Below are positions 1 through 11,087 of a stretch of DNA of 64,000 bases, in pieces. Under the pieces are notes generated by a model. It was given only the letters and a program-made list of their open reading frames with translations. It had not been told where the DNA came from and did no database searches. Position numbers and translations under genes: made by a program. Origin of the DNA: Stachybotrys elegans (Eukaryota; Ascomycota; Sordariomycetes; Hypocreales; Stachybotryaceae); assembly GCA_020746835.1 (NCBI GenBank), contig JAGPNK010000010.1:1364001-1428000 (forward strand). The letters run 5' to 3'. Position 1 is the first letter of the stretch, and every line of letters starts with the position of its first letter.

Positions 1-753
1 TGGGGAGGAAGCAGTGGTAGCTCTCCCAGTAGATCTTGATGAGGCTCTCCTCTTGCTTGCGGGTGAGGGGCCGCGATGTCTCACCGTTGCATCGTGGCGA
101 GCTGTCCCCACTGACGGCGGCCTCGACATCCATCGAGTCGGTTACGTGCATGTTCTTGCTGGCTCTCAGCTGCATGTTCCGGTGGGCCAGCGGGAGCGGC
201 TGCTGCAGCGAGTTGGCCAGGTAGTTGGCGAGGCGGCTGACGAAGAAGAAGGACGACGTCGGGCCGTAGTAGGCCGGCTGCTCGGTGCGGGCGGTCGCGA
301 CCAGGATGCCCTGCCATTGCGGCTTTGGCGGCGAGGACAGCGACGGCGTGTGCTGGGGGACGACAGAGCTCGGCGACACGCTCGGCGTGCTGGGAGCTTG
401 AAGAGATTGGGGGCTGGGCAGATGGGCCGAGGTGCGGCTCTTGTAGGTGATGAGCTCGGCCTCGAGGGTCTTTACGCGCTGCTTCAGCCTATCTATCTCT
501 CTGTCCGACACTGGTCAGCTGCCAAGCAAGGCGGAAGAGGGAGGATGGGGGGGATGTCTTACCTCAAGGCCTGGGGCAGCGTTCTGGGCTCATCAAAGCC
601 CTTGGTGGTGCATTCCTCGCCTCGGTGCAGGCATGCCTTGCAGGGCTGTCCATTGTCGCACTTGATGCGCCTCACGCGGCACCAGTCGCAGGCTCTCGAG
701 ACGTACTTGCGGCTGCGTCCCGTGGGCACATTCGCAGCAGCAGCAGCGCTCAT
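1..753 (-). CDS. Zn(II)2Cys6 transcription factor, C-terminus beyond the left edge
   Basis: Nuclear DNA-binding regulator of the fungal Gal4 class, 3' part missing. The ATG at 753 is chosen because it is the nearest start upstream of the zinc cluster. The six cysteines are residues 22, 25, 32, 38, 41 and 48 (spacing 2-6-5-2-6), with the basic stretch RVRRIK between the second and third. Exon 1 ends at 563. An intron of 62 bp (501-562) leads to exon 2, which opens with a short charged helix (REIDRLKQRVKTLEAEL) typical of the dimerising coiled coil after the cluster. A Ser/Pro-rich linker and the beginning of what looks like the fungal-specific regulatory domain (IKIYWESYHCF) run to base 1. Targets cannot be read from this part. 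Confidence 0.85.
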
Positions 754-1449
754 GGTGGTCAGGCGATCCGAGTGATGAAGTCGCAGGGCCCTTCCTTGTC
801 CCGCGGTTCCGGAGGACGGCGTGGCAGAGGGATGTGCTGGGTTTGTCTGAGGGGGTCTGATGATGGGTCCGCAGGGAATTCCGGCCTCGCGGGCGGTCTT
901 GGAGAAGGTGATAAGATGACAGGCTTGGAACGTACAGTGTTGGTATCCGTAACGGAGGGAAGAGGTTGGTGGGTGGGACGTCATGGCGGAATTGCGGAGG
1001 GTCAAGGCAATATGTCGCCTTGTGCAAAAGATTTCGCTGCTGACAAATGGGGCCTACCCGGGAGTGATGTCAATTTTACCGTTTATTAACGTGGGGAAGG
1101 ATAAAGTTGTTAAAATGGCACCTTATGCAGGTGGATGGGCGTAATAATGCACAGTGGAGACAGACATTCAGGTGCAGTTTTGTTTTATTCGTGGGCTTGA
1201 CGCGCAAGCCTCTACTATCCAAAATTAAAAAATAAAAAGCAAAAATAAAAGACAAATGAGAGGGACAAATTGAGAAAAAGTAAGTGGGAAAGGAAAGACT
1301 AAATGGGAAAGCCAAAGCGACAGTTTGGAGGGCACCCAGGAGTATGAGGCAGCATAGAAGTTTCGAGAGGTGCATGGAGCATCCTGTCAAAACGACGCTG
1401 TCAACCTTTCCCCGATGCCAGCGACCCAGTCTGGAGATGCCGCCTTCCG
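754..1449. other. Intergenic, upstream of the Zn2Cys6 gene
   Basis: No credible gene. It holds the upstream region of the minus-strand regulator, an A-rich run near 1220-1255, and the 3' flank of the next minus-strand gene. A 104-codon minus frame at 1076-1390 opens with TTG and is low-complexity. Confidence 0.6.
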
Positions 1450-2594
1450 CTAGGTAGGCGGAGTGTTGGGTCGCTTGAACAGATCCAGGTCGAGAACTAA
1501 GTCGTCAACTGTGTCCATGACCCTGGCGTAAACATTCGCAATGCCCGGGGTGCCTGCCTGATACTCTTGGGTGTACCTCCGCTCAAGCAGCGCAAGGTAA
1601 TTATCTGCAGAAGCCTTGCAATGCTCGACCGACGCATCCCAGTACGCCCTGTCAAACAGAACCCAGTATTCCCGAATGCCACCTCGTCCCATTGATGGAG
1701 CGAAAGCAGGACATAGCGTCTCGATTGTGGTGAAGGTTGTCGAAAGGCAATCTTGAATGTCGTCGATGGCAGCGACAACCTCATCGTGCAGCAGATAGGC
1801 CCATATGCCGATGATCTGTAAAGGGACCATGAGTCAGTCAAATCATTGATCAAGGTTACAGAAGCGGTGGGGATAAGAAGGCAGAGAGAACTCGGCCCCA
1901 GATGGGTGGCCTTGTATTCCTGAAGGCTTTGACTGACCTTCCGGATTCCATGTAGAGCGCCGTCTGTCTTGCCGCTCGGATCCCCAATCGCCTCATTAAG
2001 CCACTCGGCGAAAACACTCGCGCTGATAGGTTGGGGCTTGGACCCAAGGCATTCGAAGACGATGTTATTCGGATGCGAGACTTGTAGCTGGAACCTGGGA
2101 CGGCCACATCGACAGGCAAACATTGACTGTTCCAGTTCGCTGTGAGAGTGCTCAACAGATATGGGGGTGGATGAACCTGGCCGCCAGGCAATCTCCCAAG
2201 GAACAGAAACTCCAGAAAAGACGAGACATGTTGCATCTTGGGCCCGGTCAGTACGCTTGGAAACCATGGCCGATGTGGCGGTATATCTTGCCTCGATGAC
2301 ATGCTCCGTGGCCCAGTTCTTGGACTTGTCGCTCGTAGTGAAAAGTGATTGGTCAAAAGCTTCAATGGGCGTCTCGCCACATGCCTGGTTCGAGATCCTG
2401 TAGGCGGTTCAGTTGCCGAAAGTCATTCGCATTTAATAACTCGACGACTCACTTGAGGGTTGCGGCAATCGCTCTGGTAGACAGGTTGAATCGTAGGAGT
2501 CTGCGTCTGCCTCCGGGCACAACGGGCACCCCAGGAAGAGAAGGACAATAAAAGCCAGCTAGAGGACCAGCAAGACATTCGAAGATATCTGCAT
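1450..2594 (-). CDS. Chitinase-associated C-terminal domain protein, possible pseudogene
   Basis: Three exon pieces can be read on the minus strand. The last is 1450-1815, the middle 1938-2397 (introns 1816-1937 and 2398-2452), and the first ends near 2453. The middle piece contains NWATEHVIEA, which resembles the TEHVLE motif in the C-terminal region of large killer-toxin-like (subgroup C) GH18 chitinases. The rest of the product is helical and loosely similar to that region. No GH18, LysM or CBM18 domain is present. The likely first exon starts at ATG 2594 and encodes a signal-peptide-like hydrophobic segment (LAFIVLLFLG), but TAG at 2559-2561 interrupts it in frame. The reading phase joins the middle exon only if a weak donor a few bases downstream is used. 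It may be a decayed chitinase fragment, or a gene whose 5' end I have not resolved. Confidence 0.4.
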
Positions 2595-3341
2595 CTTGAG
2601 GCTTTTGTAGCTGAAGGTGTGGAAGAAGCTGCCGATGATTGTAGAGGACCAGGGGCGTAAAGAGTGCAGGAGAAGTCTGCCTTATATCTTCCCTCTATGA
2701 GCAAGGCGAATCTGATTCACGCATCAGAATATTGAACAGCAAAACAAGCAGGTCGTCTTCGTCAGGTGCCCAGAGCACAGCTTTGCACCTCATGATGGCC
2801 TTGTGACGGCCAAGGATGGCTTGGGCGGTGCCGCAACCGAGGTTCGAGTGTTGCGGAGTGTCGCATTAAGCGAGAATTTTGAAAGAGATCAGGCAAGGAA
2901 TGGCAATTTCCAGCCACGGCAGAGCAGATAGAACTGAACAAGTGTCACATGCTGCGGGTGCAGGGAATCACAAGAACCCAGCGACACCCCATCACTGACT
3001 GCAGTGTCATGGTAGCAACACCTCAAGAACGGCACAGAAACCCCACGGCTTGTTCACATTAAAATTCATCCTCTGATAACACAAAAAGCACCATATGACA
3101 ATCAACTATGTTTGAAGCATGGGTGGCTTGTTTGGTGGAAAGTGCCGGAAAGGTTTGCCACTTGGCCCCCCCAAAAGGCAAGTGACGCCAGGTGTCACAA
3201 AGCAAATTCCTCCTCCTCGCGTTCTTGCGCGCCCTCCTATCTTTTTCTCCTCTCTTCTTGCAATGCTCACACCCACTTGCAGGCTCTAGTGGAAAACGAA
3301 TCACGCGCGCTCCCACCCGAACCCAAACGAAACTCTTCATC
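2595..3341. other. Intergenic, divergent
   Basis: Lies between the minus-strand chitinase-related gene and a plus-strand hypothetical gene. A pyrimidine-rich leader (about 3205-3340) precedes the ATG at 3342. No further gene recognised. Confidence 0.5.
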
Positions 3342-4214
3342 ATGTTTACCTCGGAATTTCCTCATCTCTACCAATCGACCAAGGGGCAAATGCCCACATC
3401 CGCACCGGCCAACCAATGTCCTGTCTGGGGCTTTCTCGTGTACCGCACCACGTACGCGGATCAGGCTCTGTGGGAGAAGTACATCGACTATGTCACCAAG
3501 TCAGTCCTGCACGAGATTGACTGTGATGCTGGAGTCCCCGAGGTCATGAGAGCTCATAACTGCGACTGGCGTGCCAACAACCCTGTGCCTAGCTTGCTGG
3601 AGCTCGGCCGTGTGATTAGACGCTACTTCCACCTGTGCCTGAAAGAAGGCCCCGAATACGATGGCAAGTCGGTCGAGGAAATACGCGATATCCACGTCCG
3701 ATGGCTCGACTCCTTGCCCGAAGAAGGCGTCTGGCACAATGCTGACGGCTCCCACAACTGTGCTGACGTTGCGGGCCACCACAAAAGATACTTCGGTCTG
3801 TGGCCTCGATACTGTCATGCCATGTATGTCGACCTACAAGCCTTGGAACGCTTTGCCGAGGCTTGGAAAGAGGATGGCCATCGTGAGCCCGACGATCCTA
3901 AATCGAGAAGTCGCGTCAGCATCCCTGTGTTCAGAGCGGTTGTGGTTGAGGAGATCCAGATGGCCAAGTTTGCAAGGGATCGAAGGGAGAGGGGTGTGCC
4001 GTCGCCTCCTCCCCAGAGTGATGATGAGGAAGACAACGGTTTCGAGGGGGTTGATGAAGAAGGCCAGCCTATCGAGGCTCCCGATGATCTGGGGGAGAGG
4101 CTATGGATGTACGTCCGTGTTTCAGACCTGACTCACTTTTACGAGGAGCTGCTTCATTATGCCTGGGATAGAAGATTCAGGAGGCCGCCGAAAATCTGGT
4201 CCGCTTGGAATTAG
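3342..4214 (+). CDS. Conserved-looking hypothetical protein, 290 aa
   Basis: Single-exon gene. The frame stays open upstream to 3192, but the ATG at 3342 follows a pyrimidine-rich leader and opens the compositionally normal part, so it is preferred. The product is soluble, with no signal peptide or membrane segment. An early block (WGFLVYRTTYADQALWEKY) is followed by a Trp/Arg/His-rich central region and an acidic low-complexity stretch (SDDEEDNGFEGVDEEGQ, about residues 225-245). Many ascomycete genomes carry multicopy cytosolic hypotheticals with a similar opening, and this appears to be one of them. No catalytic motif is recognised and I assign no function. Confidence 0.7.
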   Translation: MFTSEFPHLYQSTKGQMPTSAPANQCPVWGFLVYRTTYADQALWEKYIDYVTKSVLHEIDCDAGVPEVMRAHNCDWRANNPVPSLLELGRVIRRYFHLCLKEGPEYDGKSVEEIRDIHVRWLDSLPEEGVWHNADGSHNCADVAGHHKRYFGLWPRYCHAMYVDLQALERFAEAWKEDGHREPDDPKSRSRVSIPVFRAVVVEEIQMAKFARDRRERGVPSPPPQSDDEEDNGFEGVDEEGQPIEAPDDLGERLWMYVRVSDLTHFYEELLHYAWDRRFRRPPKIWSAWN

Positions 4215-4896
4215 GCAAGAGCTGGGGAAATTACGAGTTTGTGAATCGCGTCATCGGCATGATGCCGTAGCTTCTCCCAAGGCATTGGAGGGAGGATAGG
4301 AGTATAGGCCGTTGCCCTTTGGCCGACCTTGTTGGTTTTGCGTCGAGATAGCTCCATCAATCGGTCGCTCTTCTTTAGATCTATTGATCAAAGTCTAGTC
4401 ACGATTATCGGTGAGTTCATTCATTCGTCGTCTAGCCCGTTACCATTCAAGAATTTGGTGCTCTTCTCGTGCAGGGACTCCTCGCGTGATGACCAAAATG
4501 CAAATGCACTTGCTATTGATAGAGTACTGTGCCAAGAGTCGTGAGGCTGGTCGAATGACGGAGTGAGATGTTGGTGATCCACACCACGGCAAATTCCGCC
4601 GTTCCGTGATCCCGCTCCTTGTTTCCGGGCTTATTGAGCACGGCTTCGAGATTGTTTAGAAAGCGGAAGGATATTAGTAAAAGAGAGATTCAACAGACCA
4701 TGTTTTAGCCTGTGCATATTCTATGACAATTTATATATCCTCATTTCCTCCCATATCTCGACGACCTCAATCTTCATCAGCCACATCCTTCCCGCATCTC
4801 TAATAACGTCCACCGTCTTTCCAGCCTTAGCACTGTTCTTCTTGAACCTCTTTACATCTAGATTTTATATTCTCAACCCAAATCCTCTCCTTCAGG
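4215..4896. other. Intergenic; upstream region of the old yellow enzyme gene
   Basis: About 680 bp without a gene. A TATA-like run (TATATAT) at 4732-4738 and a pyrimidine-rich tract from about 4780 to 4890 lead directly to the ATG at 4897, a usual promoter/leader layout in filamentous fungi. Confidence 0.5.
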
Positions 4897-6102
4897 ATGC
4901 CTTCTGCCGACCCGATGCCTGAACCTTTCCAGGCAAAGGCCCGGGATGTCTGCGCTCCGGCCGAGTCCCGCTTGTTCAAGCCTTTGAAGGTTGGGAACAT
5001 GCTTCTTCAGAACCGTGTTCCCATGGCTCCTCTCACGCGCATGCGATCCGACGAAGAGCACACACCTCTCGACTTCATGGCCAAGTACTACGGCGACCGC
5101 GCCAGTGTCCCCGGTACGCTCATCATTTCCGAAGCCACGGCCATCTCGCACAACGAGGAAGGCCAGCCTAACATCCCTGGCCTCGTCAGTGACCCCCAGG
5201 CCGAAGCATGGAGAAAAATCATCGAGGCTGTCCACGCCAAAGGCTCCTTCTTCTTCCAGCAGATCTGGGGTGTCGGGAGGGCTGCCCAGGCTGATTATGT
5301 CGCCAAACGAGGGTTCCCGTACCGTTCCAGCAGCAATGTCCCCATGGATGATGGTGAGGCCGCCGTCAACCCTCGAGCCATGACCGAGGAAGAAATCCAG
5401 GGCACGATCCAGGCGTTTGTAGACACTGCCAAGAGAGCCGTTGCAGCGGGAGCCGATGGCGTCGAGATTCACTCGGCACATGGTTACCTGCTGGATCAAT
5501 TCCTCTCAGACAAGATCAACACGCGAACAGACAAGTGGGGAGGCTCAATCGAGAACCGCGCACGCCTCCCGCTCGAAGTCATCCGACAGGTGGCTGCTGC
5601 AATTGGCGCGGAGAGGACCGCCATGCGCTTCTCGCCATTCGCAGGCTTCCAGGGCTCTGAAAAGGGCGATGCGCAAGAGCTCTACACGTACCTGATCGAG
5701 GAGCTTAAGAAGATGAACCTCAAGTTCGCCTACCTTTCCCTTGTCGAGGCGACGGGCGACCCGGGCGCTCTCATCTTTGGCGGCAAGCAGCACAACCTGG
5801 GCAAGACGCTCGACTTCATTCTCGAGGCCTGGGACAACACGTCACCCGTCATGGTGGCGGGCGGCTACAAGCCACAAAGCGCCGTCTGGGCCGTCGAGGA
5901 GCATTACAAGAAGTGGGATGTCATGGTTGCCTTTGGCCGCTTGTTTCTCGCCAACCCAGACTTTGTCTACCGACTCCAGCACGGCATCGAGTTCAACAAG
6001 TACAACCGTTCGACATTCTATCTGGTGATGCAGGAGGAGGGATACAATGATTATCCGTTTAGCGAGGTGTTCCTGCAGGAGAGGGGGAAAGCAAGCCCTT
6101 GA
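4897..6102 (+). CDS. Old yellow enzyme family NAD(P)H:flavin oxidoreductase
   Basis: FMN-dependent ene-reductase of the OYE / 12-oxophytodienoate reductase type, 401 aa, single exon, TIM barrel. N-terminal LFKPLKVGNMLLQNRVPMAPLT is the usual first strand and FMN region (seen from about residue 25). IHSAHGYLLDQF carries H192 and H195, the substrate-binding pair in the His/His arrangement, and Y197, the usual proton donor. WGGSIENRAR follows, and the late barrel strands VMVAGGY and VAFGRLFLANPDF supply the phosphate-binding residues. The family reduces activated C=C bonds with NADPH. With the EthD, O-methyltransferase and P450 genes downstream it could act on a secondary metabolite; that link is inference. 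It has no targeting signal, so it is probably cytosolic. Confidence 0.92.
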   Translation: MPSADPMPEPFQAKARDVCAPAESRLFKPLKVGNMLLQNRVPMAPLTRMRSDEEHTPLDFMAKYYGDRASVPGTLIISEATAISHNEEGQPNIPGLVSDPQAEAWRKIIEAVHAKGSFFFQQIWGVGRAAQADYVAKRGFPYRSSSNVPMDDGEAAVNPRAMTEEEIQGTIQAFVDTAKRAVAAGADGVEIHSAHGYLLDQFLSDKINTRTDKWGGSIENRARLPLEVIRQVAAAIGAERTAMRFSPFAGFQGSEKGDAQELYTYLIEELKKMNLKFAYLSLVEATGDPGALIFGGKQHNLGKTLDFILEAWDNTSPVMVAGGYKPQSAVWAVEEHYKKWDVMVAFGRLFLANPDFVYRLQHGIEFNKYNRSTFYLVMQEEGYNDYPFSEVFLQERGKASP

Positions 6103-6435
6103 ATAGTGATAGGGCAGGCGATGTACGAATTAGCCAGCAGATCAGGGGATAGGCTTAGATATGTATTAATGCATTTTATCGGGATAACAAGGTCATCGGA
6201 ACTCGCGACTTGGGGCTTTGATCTACAATTTCTTTGCGGCACGGAATGCAGGTTGGCTGAAGTTGGTCCGTTGCGTGTGCCAACATCCATGTGCGCGAAA
6301 GGACCTACTCCGGCAGGGTCGGCCAAGTATAAGATGGGGATGTTGCCGTGAAGGAACAGCCGGCACTTGAAAGACTCGACACCTCGTTTCTCACCCATTT
6401 TGCCCAGCTAAAGTCCAGATATTACCCATACAAGG
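6103..6435. other. Short intergenic gap
   Basis: About 330 bp between two plus-strand genes; holds the 3' end of the OYE gene and the promoter of the EthD gene. Nothing else seen. Confidence 0.5.
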
Positions 6436-6942
6436 ATGTCTGAACATCAAGAAATGCCCATGCTGAAGGTTTCAGTCCTTCACTATCGTGACCCATCCCG
6501 CGATGAAGAGACTTGGATCAAGTGGTACATGGAGGAGCATATCCCTCGCTTCATCCCCATCGTCCAGAGACACGGCATCCACCGCTGTGAGCTTGTAAGC
6601 TACCTCCAACACACATTGCCACGACAAACCGAAGTCAGCAGTTAACATACACCCCAGTACATTACCCCGCAAAGCCTCAAGGATAAGTTCCAGGCGGATC
6701 TCGACGAGCTCAAGGGTGATGGAGATGAAAGAATGGCATCGTATGATGCAGTCATAACATATTGGGTTACGGATCCTCAGCAGATGAGGAACATGCTTAC
6801 AGACCCAGATTGGACCGACAAAGTTGCCGCTTTCGAGGTTGGCTGGATCGACCTTAGCAAGATGGACATGCAGATTGGAACGCAAACGACCTTTATTGAA
6901 GGAGGCGCTATTGTCAACACCATCACTAAGGAGTACGACTAG
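6436..6942 (+). CDS. EthD-domain protein (dimeric alpha/beta barrel)
   Basis: Two exons, 6436-6594 and 6658-6942 (63-bp intron, phase 0), giving 147 aa. The product is a single ferredoxin-like EthD domain: LKVSVLHYRDP is the first strand, WYMEEHIPRF the helix with the conserved His, and AVITYWVTDPQQM the third strand, followed by WTDKVAAFEVGWIDLS. In fungi such proteins often sit in aromatic polyketide clusters, where related enzymes act as decarboxylases or oxygenases on anthrone/anthraquinone-type intermediates. This gene lies between an OYE and an O-methyltransferase gene, which fits, but the substrate is unknown. No signal peptide. Confidence 0.85.
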
Positions 6943-8369
6943 ATGAAGGCTAGGATAAGTCTCTTTTGCCATGGAATACTAGGCTCAAATGTAAGGGCTT
7001 ATAATTTATCACTCAGTGCACTGAATATTGTCGGAATTTTCTTTGGACTCTGGGTCTACAATCGTCAATCGTGATGCCCGGCTGCATGCCCACTTACATG
7101 TCAACTTGTATTGCTGCGCTCCCGAGCATCCTGTTGGCAGCGTCCTCTATGCTGTGTAATAATTTTCTCAAGGCATGACTCAAAATCTGTGTGAGAAATG
7201 GCCAACCCAGATGTTGGATATATCTCAAAAACTGAATTTCGGCTGACGTGAGTACTGTTGGTCGGAACTGTCAGACGCGACAGCGCGGACTACGATAAGC
7301 TGGAGAATTGCAATTGGCTCGTCTAGCTTTCACTGGACAGGCCCTGCAGAAAGAAGCATGGTGGGACACCTCAGTTTGGTCAAAGCCCTCGGTAGATAGG
7401 TATCTCATAAGCCGATATGCAGCACACCGGCCGAAATGTAACCTCGATGCATGGACGCTGGGGGTTGAGCCAATAGCCAATGTAACACAGTCCAGGACGT
7501 GCCAACCCGTGTGTCGGGATGGTATATCCCCAGAGAGAGGAAATGGCCATGGCCAGGCAACGGTCATATGCTGATATAATACAACTCGAACGTTCGCTGG
7601 CTAGAGAAAGATTGAACAATTATGATAGGTTGGTCTCAACACCAACGGTCACCCGGACAACGCTGGGGTTATGCCCTGTCTACTGTAGCGATCGGCTGTA
7701 GCTGACGCACTATTTTACTCGAAGGATCAGCTGAAGCTTGTATTTGCGAACAGTGAGACCAAGTTGCAAGAATCTCAAAATAGCTAAAGTCAATTGTTGA
7801 CTAAATGGAAATAGTTCAGATGAACAGTCAGTCCCAACAATAGCCTGCTTCGAAGCATATCGATGGTCGGCAGCAACCTTGGAGATGGGCTGATGCAAAC
7901 CACAATGACTGGGACTTTTGGCAGGATTGGTGGGGCAGCTCTTTGGATGCCAAGTCGAGGTAGCCAAGCTAAGCCGAAGAAGCAGGTGTTGAAGCTCCGG
8001 GTTTCTTTACACTCTGGTGTGTTCGCTCGAAATGAAGGATAGGGCTGCGATACTTGGCCACTATCGTCTGTCTGCTTCCATCTGCCTGGCTTACCTCTCG
8101 TCTGCTAGGATGACGTGCCTCAGCCAGGCAAACGGCCGTCATCGAGGTGTGGCTTACTCACTATCACCGTATCTGGCAGTGATGCGGATAAACATCCGCG
8201 GCTACGGCGGGCAACGGCCTCCTGGGCCGTAGCTTGCAAGGGCCATGTCTACCCGCTGCCCCTCATCTTGCCATCGACCGAGTCTGCCGTCACCATTGGA
8301 AACAGGCCTACGTGCAAAATTCCCGCTTTCCAACTACTGATATCGACGTGACGGGCTGAACAAAACACC
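6943..8369. other. Gene-free stretch
   Basis: About 1.4 kb between the EthD and O-methyltransferase genes. Only short open frames occur (the longest under 90 codons) and none resembles a known family. No inverted repeats, tRNA or transposon-like structure was noticed. It could hold a decayed gene. Confidence 0.4.
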
Positions 8370-9790
8370 ATGGCATCGAGTAGCAGCCGCATCGCGGAGC
8401 TTGCAACGGCCGTGGCCACACACACGCAGCTGATCAATATCTATCTTGCTGAAAAGGGATTGCCGCAGCCGTCCTTTGACGGCAATGGCACCGTCGACTT
8501 TAACCTGCCTCCCGAACTGGAGCAGTCCCGCCTTGCCGCCATCGAAGCCACTCAAGAACTCAACGACCTTCTTCAGGGGCCACGGGACTTGATCTTCAAT
8601 CACGACGTTCGTATCAATAGCCGGTATCGCCTTCTGTCGATGGACAATAATAACGCTCATCTACCAGCAAAACCAAATTCTTTACTTGAAGTTCATATCG
8701 CACTTCAACATCGCAAAGGAAGTCCCGCTTGATGGAGAGATATCGTTTCGCGATCTGGCGTCCAAGGTGGGCGTGGATAGCTCGGCACTCACTCGAATCC
8801 TCCGACTAGGAATGACTCGCCGCATTTTCAACGAACTACGACCCGGCGTCATCTCACACTCTGCGGCATCCAAGCTCATCGCCGCAGATTCACGTGTCGC
8901 TGACTGGGTCACCTGCTCCGCCAATGAAATGTGGCCCGCTGCTCAGCATACCACTGATGCTCTGGTCAAATGGCCATCGGCTTCAGAGCCCAACCAGACG
9001 GTGCGGACAACTCACCGCCACAAGACCATCCTTTAAGTCATGACTGACAGAAACTAGGGCTTCTCTCTCGCCAATAACACGTCGGACTCTTTCTACGTCG
9101 AGCTGGAGAAGGAGCCGGAGCGAGCTCGCCGTTTTGGTGGCGCAATGAGCTTCTTCACAACGGGCCCTGGTTATTCTCTACAGCACCTCAGCAAGGGATA
9201 CCCATGGTCATCACTGGGCGCTGCTACTGTCGTTGACATTGGCGGATCCCACGGAGATGTTGCCTTTGAGCTGGCGCGCAGTTTTCCAGATCTCCGCTTG
9301 ATTGTCCAAGATCTACCCAAGGTCATCGCAGGCGCCAATCAACAGTCAGGCCTGAATGTAGAGTTCATGGAGCATGACTTCTTTTCCGAGCAGCCAGCGA
9401 AGGGTGCAGATGTCTACATCTTTCGGTGGATCTTACATAACTGGCCTGATAGCTACTGTATGAGGATTCTTAAGGCCTTGGTTGGAGCCCTAAAGGCTGG
9501 CTCAAAGGTCATCGTCATGGATCTTGTCTTGCCACCCGCCGGTAGCCTGCCGAATTACCTTGACCGGAAGTTGAGGTAGGGTGCTCAGAGCTTTTCTCAG
9601 CGACATATTTATGCTGACACATCACAGGACCTTGGATGTCACTATGCTGGCAATTGCCAACTCTCATGAACGCGATTTGGATGAGTGGAAGGACCTCTTT
9701 ACCCAAGCTGATCAGAGATTCGGGTTCAAGAGTTTCACACATCCCCCGGGTTCCAATCTTAGCATTCTCGAGTTTGCTTGGGATGCGTGA
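8370..9790 (+). CDS. SAM-dependent O-methyltransferase (fungal family 2)
   Basis: Four exons (8370-8606, 8668-9000, 9058-9575, 9628-9790), introns 51-61 bp, 416 aa. The N-terminal helical part includes a winged-helix dimerisation region (ISFRDLASKVGVDSSALTRI). The catalytic part has SAM motif I VVDIGGSHG around residues 248-256, then FPDLRLIVQDLPKV. RWILHNWPD contains the probable catalytic base His317. VIVMDLVLP follows, and the C-terminus is completed by exon 4 (SHERDLDEW). Architecture and length match the sterigmatocystin/aflatoxin-type O-methyltransferases of secondary-metabolite clusters, which methylate phenolic hydroxyls. The acceptor cannot be deduced. Expected to be cytosolic. Confidence 0.9.
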
Positions 9791-11087
9791 GTGTCGGATA
9801 CCAGAGTTTCACAACAGAGAATAAGCTTCAGGAATGCTTGAGGCCCTCCATTAATAGAACCCGTACTATATACTTTATATGGGTTTTAAGGATATTTCAG
9901 GTCCTGTCTCTTGAAACATCATGCGTTTGTACTAATCGTCGAGGCCCCTCTGCTATTTATAGCTCCTTTCCTCATAGTGTTATCTGATCAATGAAGCAGA
10001 TGCTTATCTATGTACACTGCTCTTGATAGCATACCATAGAAAGACCATCGGCCCTTTGCAGGTCCTCAGTTGAACTCCTATCAGTGGGATGCCAAGCAGT
10101 GTTGCTCTAGAGGAGAGAACTGAAGCAGAATTGGGATCTGCTAACACAAGCAAGGTGTCGAGGATCTAAAAATCGGTCTAGTTTAACCTGCAAGGTTTAC
10201 AAGAAGGCGCACTGGTTCCAAAGGTAGCCATTGCGTGTCTCTTTGCGCTAGCTTCAGTTTCGTTCGTCGGTTGCCTTGTCTCTCGCTGCCATCTCTCCAT
10301 GGGCGATGGACTCCTCATTTTGAGCTTCTAGTGCCCGAAGGTATGAATCGTCATCTTCTATATCCTATCGCCTTCATAGCAAACCCGAAGATTGAAGATG
10401 CCTTGACGTGCACTGCTCGCAGGTATTAAATCTGCATTGCGCGGCCTTAGGCTTGACGTGCAATGGCCATCTTGAGCAGGGTCATTCGCCGGTCGCAGAT
10501 GATCGTGCTGCCAAGGTTACCTCCGGAAACACTTTCGATACGCCATGGCCTCGGCCTGGGGGTGGGTTTATTGCCCCGTTTTTGTCTCAGCGTTGTATGA
10601 AACTAATTACGCTTTATTCGGCACCCCAGACCATGATAAGCTTAAGCGCTCGGTGTTCCAGAGCCCACCTCGGCATTTGGGGCAGTACATCTGCAATTTG
10701 AGTTGGGACTGCTCATGGTTGATATAAGGATTCTGCCCAGGTATCATGTGCTATTAGACACTCTACAGACCGTTGTGTTGTCAGATGATAAGACTCCGTC
10801 AACCGCACGCACCTAAATAGTCGCTGTGATAATTTGTAATAATTTACCCTTATCCGTTATTGTGACGGTCCGAGCGTACTTGTAACAACTCCACGGTTAT
10901 GATCCCTGCCCAACCCCAGCTGAAACATTTGCTTGGACTTTGGCGCCGATCTTGAATTAGGCTTAACAGCATGATTAATGTTCTTTGACCTTTGACCGTA
11001 GCTCTTCCGTCTCGCCCTTAACATCACCCATTTCTCTTGTCCAACACCACCACAGCCTCCTGCACCAACGGACCAACGTTGCCCAGG
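9791..11087. other. Gene-free stretch
   Basis: About 1.3 kb with only short frames. One 97-codon plus frame (10408-10701) has no recognisable family and no obvious splice partners. It may contain the promoter and an unrecognised 5' exon of the acidic membrane protein gene that follows. Confidence 0.4.

Noticed and set aside
1076..1390. Minus-strand 104-codon frame with a hydrophobic start
   Set aside because: It begins at TTG, has biased low-complexity composition, and lies in the regulator's upstream region.
3192..3341. Upstream in-frame extension of the hypothetical gene at 3342
   Set aside because: The added part is pyrimidine-rich leader-like sequence with unnatural composition.
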